64,000 nucleotides of DNA, taken from NCBI RefSeq assembly GCF_032341995.1, contig NZ_CP135438.1, forward strand, positions 496,001 to 560,000, written 5' to 3'. Made by a program: the position numbers and the translations under genes. This document shows positions 31,991 to 39,567 of the stretch, one piece after another (position 1 is the first letter of the stretch; the number at the start of each line of letters is the position of its first letter). The notes below the pieces were generated by a model. The model saw only the letters and a program-made list of their open reading frames with translations. It was not told the DNA's origin and did not search any database. The DNA is from Domibacillus sp. DTU_2020_1001157_1_SI_ALB_TIR_016 (lineage in GTDB: Bacteria; Bacillota; Bacilli; Bacillales; Domibacillaceae).

Positions 31991-33103
31991 TTACAGCTGC
32001 TGGATTTGTTTCCGCTTATCTTCGATTTCTTTTCTTAGCTTTTGGGCTTCACTCTTTTTATCTTCACGCACTAACAGATCATGTTTGTCTTTTAATGTTT
32101 TGATTTCAGCGTTGATAATTTCATACTGGACAATCTTTTCATTTAATTCTTCATTAGCGTTGTTGTTTAGTTCGGCTTTCGCTTCTTCCACTCGGCCGAG
32201 CTTTAATAATGCGTGTGTTTTCATTTCAGAGCGTTTCACCGACATATGAATGTTTTTGAGATTCAGCATTAATTCATAGTCACCCTGTAAGTAGGCTAAA
32301 TCATAACGGGCTTCATTCGTTGGATACACATTATGAAAAGCTTTTATTTTCGCTATTTTCTCTTTGTTTGGTAAGTTTAAGGTTAAAATAAGCGATTCTG
32401 CTTTCACATAATCACCGTCTAACAATTCAACTGCTTTCTCAAACTTATTTTCCGATACATATTTATCAACTAATATCTGCTGTTGCTGTTCTGTCAGCTC
32501 ACCAGAATTTTCAAGCGCTTGAACCATTTTCACATCATCACCAAGCAGGGCTTCGCCGTATGTTTCAACCAGAGCAGCACTTTCTTTCAGTTGGTTGCGC
32601 CCATCATCTAAGGCTTTTTCATAGCTTGTTTGTTGAGCAAAAAATAAAAAGCCGGTCATTAAAAAACCGGCAAATGATGCGCCACCGACTGCATAAGCCG
32701 TTTTACGCTGCCAGGACTTCAATTTAGACACTCTCGATTTATCTAAATTAACCAGCGTTTTATCGACCATTTCAGCCTGCTTGTATTCATCTGGTGTCAG
32801 CAATTCGATCTGTTCAAGCAAGTATATTTTGTCGGCTTGATCTTTCTTATCGACCTTAATGTGTTTGACCATATCTTTTATTTTGTGATAGATGTTAGGA
32901 TAATCAAAAGAGCCAAAATTGAATACCCCTCTGTAAAAGACTTTTTTATCCTCGCCAATTACTTGAAAATCGCCGCTTAAAGTCTTTTGTTCATCCCTGC
33001 AAATCTGCTCTACTTCTTGGCTTATCTTCACAGCTTCCGCAAATGGCATTTTCTCAAAATTATTAATGAGAGGACTTGATACGTTATAAAAAATTACCTG
33101 CAT
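31991..33103 (-). CDS. Membrane protein with TPR-like region, transfer operon
   Basis: A 370-residue protein. N-terminal alpha/beta cytosolic part, one membrane helix near residues 140-160 (YAVGGASFAGFLMTGFLFFA), then a helical repeat region and a coiled-coil end. The plan resembles EssB/YukC-like or TPR-bearing assembly proteins, but I cannot fix a family. AAGGAGACTTTTAT precedes ATG 33103; the longer start is unsupported. It lies 12 bases before VirD4. Confidence 0.55.
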   Translation of the reverse strand: MQVIFYNVSSPLINNFEKMPFAEAVKISQEVEQICRDEQKTLSGDFQVIGEDKKVFYRGVFNFGSFDYPNIYHKIKDMVKHIKVDKKDQADKIYLLEQIELLTPDEYKQAEMVDKTLVNLDKSRVSKLKSWQRKTAYAVGGASFAGFLMTGFLFFAQQTSYEKALDDGRNQLKESAALVETYGEALLGDDVKMVQALENSGELTEQQQQILVDKYVSENKFEKAVELLDGDYVKAESLILTLNLPNKEKIAKIKAFHNVYPTNEARYDLAYLQGDYELMLNLKNIHMSVKRSEMKTHALLKLGRVEEAKAELNNNANEELNEKIVQYEIINAEIKTLKDKHDLLVREDKKSEAQKLRKEIEDKRKQIQQL

Positions 33104-33178
33104 ATAAAAGTCTCCTTCCTTTTCATAGAAAAAAGCCACCTAATGAATAAGTGGCTTTCTTTGCATTTATTTGATTGA

Positions 33179-33406
33179 TTAGAATGTTATATTTGTACTT
33201 ACACTGTTCGCAAGGCTTAGAGCACCGAGGATAATTACAAGACCGACCGCACCGCCAACAAACCATTTAATGGCCTTGCCACGCCCTTGATCCCCACCAA
33301 ACATTAGGTAGTAACCACCGATACAAAATGCAATTGCAGCACCAACGATAGCAGGCATTTGTAGCCATTCAAGTATGGCGGTAGCCGAAGCGATTAAACT
33401 TTCCAT
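33179..33406 (-). CDS. VirB2/TrbC-like small membrane protein
   Basis: A 75-residue protein with two hydrophobic helices separated by a short basic loop (GGDQGRGKAIKW) and a polar C-terminus. This is the form of VirB2/TrbC pilin-type subunits. It is among the first genes of the operon, where the VirB2-like gene often lies. The precursor lacks a long signal peptide, as usual for Gram-positive versions. Confidence 0.6.
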   Translation of the reverse strand: MESLIASATAILEWLQMPAIVGAAIAFCIGGYYLMFGGDQGRGKAIKWFVGGAVGLVIILGALSLANSVSTNITF

Positions 33407-33421
33407 TCATGAACACCCCAC

Positions 33422-33709
33422 TTAGTTATTTACTTCTACAAGTGAATCAGAGCTTTTATTAATAGAATCTGCGCCTTTACTATTACTAGAAGAAAGCTCA
33501 ATTTCCTTAGAATCCGTATTATCAGAAGCATTGCTTGAATTATCAACATTTGTACCCAATGCCATTTCCAACGCTTGCATGACTACATCTTGATTATCTT
33601 GTATGACTTCTTGGTGTTTTGAATCTAGCCATTCATCATAATTCAAACCCTTAACACGCAATAACTTTTCAGCAAATTGTTTTCGGTTTTTCTGTTCTTT
33701 AGTAGCCAA
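33422..33709 (-). CDS. First gene of transfer operon, hypothetical
   Basis: A 95-residue protein with an N-terminal helical part (KNRKQFAEKLLRVKGLNYDE) and a Ser/Asn/Asp-rich tail. I choose TTG 33709 because CAGGTGAAAAT precedes it; the longer reading to 33775 runs into the 24-base inverted repeat. No family recognised. As the first gene it may be regulatory or an accessory of the VirB2-like protein. Confidence 0.5.
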   Translation of the reverse strand: MATKEQKNRKQFAEKLLRVKGLNYDEWLDSKHQEVIQDNQDVVMQALEMALGTNVDNSSNASDNTDSKEIELSSSNSKGADSINKSSDSLVEVNN

Positions 33710-33762
33710 ATTTTCACCTGCTTTCTGTTTGAAAATCCTTCGCTTAATGAAAAGTGCATCAT

Positions 33763-34023
33763 GCAACACACTCAATAAAGACAGTTCAAATGGCGAGTTT
33801 TTAGCTGTTCACTCGCAAACTCTATGCAGCAATATAGCTCCAATGCACAAGGTTTTGAGATAACCAAGAACTATGATATAGCCTTTTTTCTAGCAACAAG
33901 TTTTAGGAGAATCTTGTCAGAACCATTTTACTTTGTATATCTAGCTACTCGACTATTAAGCACCGGACACACTGATATTCAATTGTCATAGAGTTTTTAA
34001 ACTGTCTTTATTGAGTATGTTGC
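33763..34023. repeat. 261-bp segment bounded by 24-bp inverted repeats
   Basis: GCAACACACTCAATAAAGAC... (33763-33786) is repeated inverted at 34000-34023, 23 of 24 bases matching. The 213-bp interior has no gene and precedes the transfer operon, so it should hold or touch its promoter. It may be a MITE remnant, an invertible promoter segment, or simply a long leader stem. A GCGAGT/ACTCGC hairpin lies inside the left part. Confidence 0.6.
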
Positions 34024-34033
34024 AGCACGTTTT

Positions 34034-34047
34034 AACAAAGTTTTGTT
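34034..34047. promoter_or_regulatory. AACAAAGTTTTGTT dyad, copy 3
   Basis: Lies between the Xre gene and the inverted-repeat segment, upstream of the transfer operon. Confidence 0.6.
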
Positions 34048-34058
34048 AAAAATATTCA

Positions 34059-34526
34059 TCACTTTGCTTTTAATCTTTTAGCTTTGACCTTTTGCAATTC
34101 ATCATTTATATTTTTCCTCTTGGCGACCACACAGTTGTTAACTACAACAGTACGAGTACGATAGTACAATTCAGAAACATGTTCAACTTTACCAGATGTT
34201 TTTTCAATCCCTATAAAACCTTTCAGTTCATATGTCTTACCTTCAAACGTCTTGACGGAATCACAAGTCGGTAACTCATACAAACTTAGACTTTCCATTA
34301 TAAGACCGCCACCTTTCTGAATTTCTAATTGATCGAAAGGAATTTCTTGCAGGGACTTCATGCCGAAACATGCGGCTATTTTGTATAGATCAACGATTGA
34401 GGGAATCGCCTTGTTATTTTCCCAAAGGCTTATTGTGCCTTGTGATAAGCCTATCCCATCTGAAATATACGCTTGTGTTAGATCTCGTTTCTCACGTTCT
34501 TGTTTGATCCAACTCCCTAACTCCAA
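34059..34526 (-). CDS. Xre-family transcriptional regulator (likely transfer repressor)
   Basis: A 155-residue regulator with an N-terminal helix-turn-helix: LGSWIKQEREKRDLTQAYIS, then GLSQGTISLWENNKAIPS. The C-terminal half (ESLSLYELPTCDSVKTFEGK ...) is unfamiliar and may sense a signal. I start at TTG 34526 because AAAGGAGGG lies before it. Its own promoter (34603-34631) touches the AACAAAGTTTTGTT dyad at 34630, and the same dyad precedes the mobilization operon and topB, so autorepression and control of transfer are likely. A possible internal start follows GGTGGCGGTCTTATA. Confidence 0.8.
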   Translation of the reverse strand: MELGSWIKQEREKRDLTQAYISDGIGLSQGTISLWENNKAIPSIVDLYKIAACFGMKSLQEIPFDQLEIQKGGGLIMESLSLYELPTCDSVKTFEGKTYELKGFIGIEKTSGKVEHVSELYYRTRTVVVNNCVVAKRKNINDELQKVKAKRLKAK

Positions 34527-34602
34527 ATATAGCCCTCCTTTCATTCATTTGAAGGAATATTTTGAATGATATTAACATTTTTAATATTTATTGGACATCC
34601 CA

Positions 34603-34643
34603 ATATTAAACAAAAATCTGTTAAAAGTCAACAAAGTTTTGTT
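34603..34643 (-). promoter_or_regulatory. xre promoter with overlapping dyad, copy 4
   Basis: Minus strand TTGACT (34626-34631), 17-base spacer, TAATAT (34603-34608). AACAAAGTTTTGTT at 34630-34643 overlaps the edge of the -35 box, a classic autorepression layout. Confidence 0.65.
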
Positions 34644-34847
34644 ACGAGCCAGGACCCCCCTTCTATCAGTATCTCAGTAATCAGTAAAATTATCACATCA
34701 TATCTTTGCTATATTATAGAAATCAAAGTTTTTAACGATTTTATTAAATTTTTAAATAAACTGTTATCTCGAATTAAAACAAATTATTGTTGTTAGCTCT
34801 TATAATAGATAGAATGATACATAATAAGGGAAAAGGATGGTACTTAT

Positions 34848-35144
34848 ATGAAGATCCACAATGCTATCGCAGAAAGAATGAAGGAACTTGCAGAAGAAAG
34901 AAATAAAACCGTAACGGAGATCGGCAAGGCTGGAGGTTTAAGACAATCAACAGTGTCTGAAATCATGCAAGGAAGATCACAACATCCTAAAGTAAATACA
35001 ATTAAACAATATTGTAACGGCTGCGGAATTAGTTTGGCCGAGTTCTTTACTAGTGAATTATTTACGATTGCAGAACTGCCAGAGAAGAAAAATAAGAGTG
35101 AAAACAAGGATGTAGAACTGCCGCCAGAGACAGAAAAAGAATAA
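34848..35144 (+). CDS. Second Xre-family regulator
   Basis: A 98-residue single-domain regulator: MKIHNAIAERMKELAEERNK, then GGLRQSTVSEIMQGRSQHPK gives the helix-turn-helix, and a charged tail follows. It is divergent from the first Xre gene. TATAAT lies about 45 bases upstream, but no strong -35 is seen. A switch between the two regulators, as in phages and ICEs, is possible. Confidence 0.75.
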   Translation: MKIHNAIAERMKELAEERNKTVTEIGKAGGLRQSTVSEIMQGRSQHPKVNTIKQYCNGCGISLAEFFTSELFTIAELPEKKNKSENKDVELPPETEKE

Positions 35145-35216
35145 AACAACCCCCATGTTTACTGCTTAGAATATTGTTCGTTGATTAATAGGTATTTTAT
35201 ATTCAGTGGTTAGAGA

Positions 35217-35432
35217 TTAAGGAGCATGAGGAAGTAAAAGTAATACTAGAATTGCTAGAAATAAACTAATTGTAATAAGCCATGCTGTTAAATTTATTGA
35301 TTTCGATACGATAGCCAGGACAGTAATTACAAAAACACCTCCAATAAAATATACGGGAGAATAAAATAATAGCAAAATAAGCATAATGGCAACAATTAAA
35401 TTCAAGATAGGTTTTTTATAGTTTACCGGCAT
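35217..35432 (-). CDS. Small membrane protein, 71 residues
   Basis: Three close hydrophobic helices after MPVNYKKPILNLIV, with the preceding AAAGGAGTGAATTTTA as a ribosome site. No family recognised. Confidence 0.5.
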   Translation of the reverse strand: MPVNYKKPILNLIVAIMLILLLFYSPVYFIGGVFVITVLAIVSKSINLTAWLITISLFLAILVLLLLPHAP

Positions 35433-35483
35433 TAAAATTCACTCCTTTACTGATAAAAAAGACAAGCGAACTTGCCTTTTTTA

Positions 35484-35618
35484 TTATTCCACACTCCTTG
35501 CAAAATCCCGACTCATTGCTGACAATAAATGTTTAACAGGAATACGACTTGTTTCTGAATGTTCCTTTCTAAATACTGCATCTATCCTTAAACTACCATT
35601 TTGGCTATATGTAGTCAA
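35484..35618 (-). pseudogene. C-terminal gene remnant
   Basis: The minus strand reads TTYSQNGSLRIDAVFRKEHS, then ...SRDFARSVE and a stop, with no start or ribosome site. It looks like the end of a lost gene. The rest of 35433-35905 shows only a small hairpin (GGCAAG/CTTGTC) and AT-rich DNA. Confidence 0.3.
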
Positions 35619-35905
35619 AGGTACATCTTAATAAAATAATGAAGGTAAGTTGTAAGCAAAGTTGCAGGGGTTGAAATAAATGAGGAGATAAACGTATCTC
35701 TTTTCTTGTTGACAGTAAAAAGGTAGGAGTGGAAACAGGGACATTCATATTGTTTTTAAAGTTTAAAGCAATGTTATTCTGAAATAAATAGACAAATAAA
35801 TAGTTAAATATACATATTTACCAATTTTTACATTAATCAGATGACAATATAGTATATAATATATTCTATATTTACAAATATTATATATTTTTGGAAGGTG
35901 GATAC

Positions 35906-36238
35906 ATGAGTACAGTAGTGATAGTGAAGAATGCTATGTTGAGATTTGTAGAAGTAACGGAGCGGACAGTAGATTATTCAATAATCGAACACGAATCAAA
36001 ACAGCATACAAAGTCTAAACACTTAGAAAAAGGAATCTTTGCTATAACCTCTAATCATGGCAAAAACCAGCCAATATACCTTTTGAAGCTAGAGAGTTGC
36101 ACTGAAAGGATTGTGGGAGATTTTATGCTGGCTAATGGCGCTGGTGATCAGTATTTACCATTAACCGAAGAACAAGAAGATTTCATTATTCAAAATTGTG
36201 AAGTGACACAGGAACCAAATTTTCTTAATGCAGTTTAA
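35906..36238 (+). CDS. Hypothetical protein, 110 residues
   Basis: Begins MSTVVIVKNAMLRFVEVTER after GGAAGGTGGATAC. Mixed alpha/beta, no signal or membrane helix, no family recognised. A terminator (GCGAGTA/TACTTGC plus T7) follows at once, so it is transcribed alone. Position between regulators and degraded DNA suggests accessory cargo. Confidence 0.5.
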   Translation: MSTVVIVKNAMLRFVEVTERTVDYSIIEHESKQHTKSKHLEKGIFAITSNHGKNQPIYLLKLESCTERIVGDFMLANGAGDQYLPLTEEQEDFIIQNCEVTQEPNFLNAV

Positions 36239-36271
36239 AGCGAGTATAAATAATGTACTTGCTTTTTTTGC
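36239..36271 (+). terminator. Terminator
   Basis: GCGAGTA and TACTTGC arms followed by seven T's, right after the stop at 36238. Confidence 0.7.
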
Positions 36272-36404
36272 GGAAAATTTGAAAAATAAGCCCCAAATTT
36301 TTCAAATAATAAATCTTTATTTTATAAAAAGATTTTGAATGAAGTATCTAGAATACATAAAACAGTAAATCTTAAACCAAGATTATTAACTCAAAAAAAA
36401 TGAT

Positions 36405-36557
36405 ATGATTCATCTTAACTTTGACAATGCCTATGATCGCGATTGACATAAGAATGATGAAGATTGTGATTTTGACGTTAATTTGTCAGGGGCGCTTGTA
36501 ATGCTTCAAGATGAATATAACACCAGACCGGGGAATCCAGTCAAAATAAAACAATAA
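36405..36557 (+). pseudogene. Short ORF remnant with internal stop
   Basis: Reads MIHLNFDNAYDRD, then TGA, then HKNDEDCDFDVNLSGALVML to a TAA. The frame is kept on both sides of the stop. A gene remnant of unknown family; no ribosome site. Confidence 0.3.
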
Positions 36558-36641
36558 ACTTTAGATTGGATCACTATTTAACCGGCAAGCTTATACATTT
36601 TATTTGCCAAAGGACGGGACAAAATCTTAAGGAGGAAACCA

Positions 36642-37241
36642 ATGACAGGGGAACATTATGTGCAGATTGGCCGGGCACTGGGTTTTTTATTTGAAGAGGA
36701 AGAAACGGGGCGCAAATTTTTTTCTGTAGGAAACGGCATGGAACAAGTCGAAATAACGGAGTTCGAATATAGGCTTTGGGAAGAGCTGCGTACGGTTGAT
36801 ACATTGGATGACTGGAAGACTCTTATACGATCCAAAACACAAAAATATCCCGACCTTGATTTAGATGCAATTTTAAACAAGTTTTATGCTTTGAATTTAA
36901 TGAGACAGTGGAAGTTCGATACGTTAGAGGATCCTGAATTACTGGGTATTTTTATTACGCGGAATGCCTATGCCTATGGGGAAATCGAAGGGTATTGGGT
37001 AGTTGGCGACCATCGGCAAGTTGGAGATAATATGACGCTTAATCAGGAACAGTATATTGTATGGAATGCGGCTGCTGGCGGTGCACCATTGCTTCAAGTG
37101 CTCGACATTATCATGACCAAGCTTTCCTTGACGGAAGAAGAAGCATTAGTGCTGCTAAACAAGGAAGGATACAGTTTTGTACAGCTGGGGCTTTGGAACA
37201 CAGAATACATGCCATTTTTGCTGGAGGAGGAAGCACAATGA
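36642..37241 (+). CDS. Hypothetical protein, two repeated winged-helix-like units
   Basis: A 199-residue protein whose two halves share a pattern: a beta pair, Y-x-x-W, a helix and Leu-rich segments (EFEYRLWEELRTVDTLDD in the first, QEQYIVWNAAAGGAPLLQ in the second). This suggests two small winged-helix-like domains. AGGAGGAAACC precedes the ATG. It overlaps the next gene by 4 bases (ATGA), and that gene has the same pattern, so they are paralogues made as a pair. No family recognised, and no modification enzyme nearby, so a peptide-recognition role is not supported. Confidence 0.6.
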   Translation: MTGEHYVQIGRALGFLFEEEETGRKFFSVGNGMEQVEITEFEYRLWEELRTVDTLDDWKTLIRSKTQKYPDLDLDAILNKFYALNLMRQWKFDTLEDPELLGIFITRNAYAYGEIEGYWVVGDHRQVGDNMTLNQEQYIVWNAAAGGAPLLQVLDIIMTKLSLTEEEALVLLNKEGYSFVQLGLWNTEYMPFLLEEEAQ

Positions 37242-37894
37242 AAAATATATTAAGCGGATTTTTATCCCGGGCGGCGGATGGATTGGGAGCCAAGTTCCCT
37301 GCTTCTTCTGACGGCGGAACGGCGAAAGAAGAAAACGCACCGGGCATAAGACTAGTCGCAGTAGGAGAAGTGCTAGGCGGCTTCAAAGATACCTCGACGC
37401 CTTTAACTTTTTCATTAAAATATGGGAACGAAGAAATCATCTTGGACCAGTTTACTTACAATGTGTGGGAGTCCGTCAAAATGACACTTACTACGCGAGA
37501 AGAAACGGTGTCCTTAATGAAGCGAATCAAGCCAGCTGCACACATACACCAGGCTATTGATGAGCTTTTGGAAAAAAAGCTGCTGATCGAATGGAAAGAT
37601 ACATATAACGAAGAGTATTTTGAGCAGTTTGCTTTAATTCCAAAAGGCCGCGTAACGGATATAAAAGAGGACGATTACTATGTGCTTACCTTTCCAAAAT
37701 CGGAACCGATTGCCTTGTCGATGATGGGTTACTTTATCTGGCGCCATGCACATCCGTTTCTAAGCTGTAATTCAACGATTCAGCTGGTTCACCAGTCAAC
37801 CGGAGTGGAAACTGTCCTCATTAAAGAAGATTTCATCCGCTGGATCCCTATCCTGGTCATGTACGATGTGTTATCGATCGTGCCGAATCGCTAA
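37238..37894 (+). CDS. Hypothetical protein, paralogue of preceding gene
   Basis: A 218-residue protein starting MKNILSGFLSRAADGLGAKF. After a low-complexity N-terminal part it has two units like those of the previous gene (LDQFTYNVWESVKMTLTTRE, then ALSMMGYFIWRHAHPFLSCN). GGAGGAGG lies before the ATG, inside the end of the previous gene. The longer in-frame reading to 37061 overlaps the upstream gene without a ribosome site. The two probably form a heteromer; function unknown. Confidence 0.6.
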   Translation: MKNILSGFLSRAADGLGAKFPASSDGGTAKEENAPGIRLVAVGEVLGGFKDTSTPLTFSLKYGNEEIILDQFTYNVWESVKMTLTTREETVSLMKRIKPAAHIHQAIDELLEKKLLIEWKDTYNEEYFEQFALIPKGRVTDIKEDDYYVLTFPKSEPIALSMMGYFIWRHAHPFLSCNSTIQLVHQSTGVETVLIKEDFIRWIPILVMYDVLSIVPNR

Positions 37895-37908
37895 GGGCTG
37901 GTTTTAAT

Positions 37909-39171
37909 ATGGGAATAAAAGAAAAACTGGCTCGCTTAAACTCATCTATAGATAATGCAAAGGCATACTATAAAGCGTTTGTGGAACTGCCGCGTAGAGA
38001 GCAAAAGGAGTTATCCATTGCGTCGGCAGGACAAAAACTTGGCTTAAATACGGAGGAAAGTATTCAATCCAAACAGGAACAGATAAAAAATCCTGATTTA
38101 ATTCCAATCGCAAAAGCACAGCGTGACCGCAACGTTTTAACCGCTGTCGGAAAACATTCTTTAACAATTGCTAAAGGAATAGACTGGTCTTTAAAACAAG
38201 CAGGCATGGAATCATTAGAAATAGGAAGTGCCTTGCGGCCAGCGGGAGATGACTTCGGGAAAACGCTTGGAGAAGCAACATCTATGTATCTGGGTATGTT
38301 GTATGACCAGCATCTCTCTGAAAAAAATATAAAGCGCCATACAAAAAAATATAATCAATTAACGGAGCAAGAAAAAGCAAAGGAAATTGAGAAGCTTGAA
38401 AAAAGCGTAGAGAAAGAAAGCAAGAATCTTCAGCTTATCAAAAGCTTCATGAACCGTGCCGAGCAATTGAAAGGCCTAGATAGCATAGAAAATATGCTAG
38501 AAGCTCGGAAAGAAGCTGGACAGCAAAAAATATTGCAAGAAGATATCCAAATAGAAATAGAAAATGTCCAAATCAATCTTTCTATTCACCAAGAAGCAAA
38601 GCAGAATATGGAAAAAACATCTGATAAATCCGACTATATTGATAGTTTAGGAGAAGGCGGCCACATCAAAGGATCAGCTGAAACTAAAAAGCAGGAAAAA
38701 GGTGATTTGCATATTGAGGAAGAAATACCTGTTCAGGAGAATATACAATTTGAGCAGGAAACACAGCAGGCTAAGGAAGAAACATTAAGCCTAAATCATG
38801 GAGACATTTATTACCCTAATGTTGGTTTTCAATCGACTGGCAAGGACCGACCTATAACCATTATAAAAGACCAAGCCACTGTAGAATTACTGACCCATAC
38901 AATGACTAGTGAGGCAGACACTTCCTTAAATCATCAAGATAGATATGAAACAAAGGATCTAGAGGAAACAGGATTCCCAAACGGTTCGATCATTAAAGCA
39001 CATAAAGATAATGTTTATGATGCTGATTTGATTCATCATGATAGAAAACCTGGTGAATTAGCAAAAAAGGATCGATCCGGTTTGCCCTTAAAACGGCTTG
39101 AGGTGAATGAAAGAGAAAGAAAGAAAGAAAAAAGAAAAGCAAAAAGAAATGATCACGAATTGGAAAGATAA
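37909..39171 (+). CDS. Coiled-coil protein with PemK/MazF-like C-terminus
   Basis: A 420-residue protein. An N-terminal helical part (MGIKEKLARLNSSIDNAKAY) leads into a long charged coiled coil (about 140-290). From about residue 295 the sequence GDIYYPNVGFQSTGKDRPIT, then IIKDQATVELLTHTMTSEAD, NGSIIKAHK and PGELAKKDRSG follows the order of PemK/MazF-type toxin folds (GDI...RP.xII...S...G.L...D). The tail is very basic. It is third in the set after the two paralogues, 14 bases downstream. A toxin-like or nucleic-acid-binding effector is possible. The fold is inferred from pattern; the coiled-coil fusion is unusual. Confidence 0.5.
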   Translation: MGIKEKLARLNSSIDNAKAYYKAFVELPRREQKELSIASAGQKLGLNTEESIQSKQEQIKNPDLIPIAKAQRDRNVLTAVGKHSLTIAKGIDWSLKQAGMESLEIGSALRPAGDDFGKTLGEATSMYLGMLYDQHLSEKNIKRHTKKYNQLTEQEKAKEIEKLEKSVEKESKNLQLIKSFMNRAEQLKGLDSIENMLEARKEAGQQKILQEDIQIEIENVQINLSIHQEAKQNMEKTSDKSDYIDSLGEGGHIKGSAETKKQEKGDLHIEEEIPVQENIQFEQETQQAKEETLSLNHGDIYYPNVGFQSTGKDRPITIIKDQATVELLTHTMTSEADTSLNHQDRYETKDLEETGFPNGSIIKAHKDNVYDADLIHHDRKPGELAKKDRSGLPLKRLEVNERERKKEKRKAKRNDHELER

Positions 39172-39246
39172 AAAACTATCTTTTAAAGGATTATGCATAT
39201 AAATGAAGTTGGGATAAGCGAGATTCCACACAGTCAAACAAAGGAA

Positions 39247-39280
39247 AACGCTCAGAGAATTATCACTCTGAGCGTTAATT
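39247..39280 (+). terminator. Terminator after the three-gene set
   Basis: AACGCTCAGAG and CTCTGAGCGTT pair (11 bp, 8-base loop), followed by AATTTTATT. Confidence 0.75.
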
Positions 39281-39324
39281 TTATTCTTTCGCTTATTCAA
39301 TTAAAGCCCCCTATCGTATTATAA

Positions 39325-39366
39325 GGTCAGCCAGAAAAGAAAATATTTCTGGTTGACCATTTTTTA
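39325..39366 (+). terminator. Long hairpin with T-run upstream of IS110 element
   Basis: GGTCAGCCAGAAA and TTTCTGGTTGACC form a 13-bp stem (one G-U) followed by ATTTTTT. It can terminate read-through, or form the 5' hairpin of the IS leader. Confidence 0.65.
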
Positions 39367-39382
39367 TATGGTTTTATGATAA

Positions 39383-39539
39383 CGGTAGCCGGGGTAGAAC
39401 GTAAGCCCCCGTGGGACTTGAGATCCCGTCAAGTAAACAGTTCGCCCCCTACTTGCTTAAACATGTTTTGGCTGGTTGGGACCAAGATCTCGTATAACAA
39501 GCGAAGCTATGACACTGCAAGAAGGATTAGGGGTTACCG
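39383..39539 (+). ncRNA. Candidate IS110 bridge RNA
   Basis: CGGTAGCC (39383-39390) pairs with GGTTACCG (39532-39539), closing a 157-nt region just before the transposase. Inside are a GGGA-CTTGAGA-TCCC hairpin (39411 region) and a TTGG/CCAA hairpin near 39470-39484, which may be the two guide loops. IS110-family elements are known to encode such RNA in the end next to the transposase gene. Base-pairing to the target and donor cannot be proven without the precise ends. Confidence 0.5.
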
Positions 39540-39567
39540 GCAATATTCGTATTGGAGGAGATAAAGA

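Noticed and set aside
36642..37894. RiPP precursor-recognition (PqqD-like) proteins
   Set aside because: No radical SAM, YcaO or other modification enzyme and no precursor peptide nearby.
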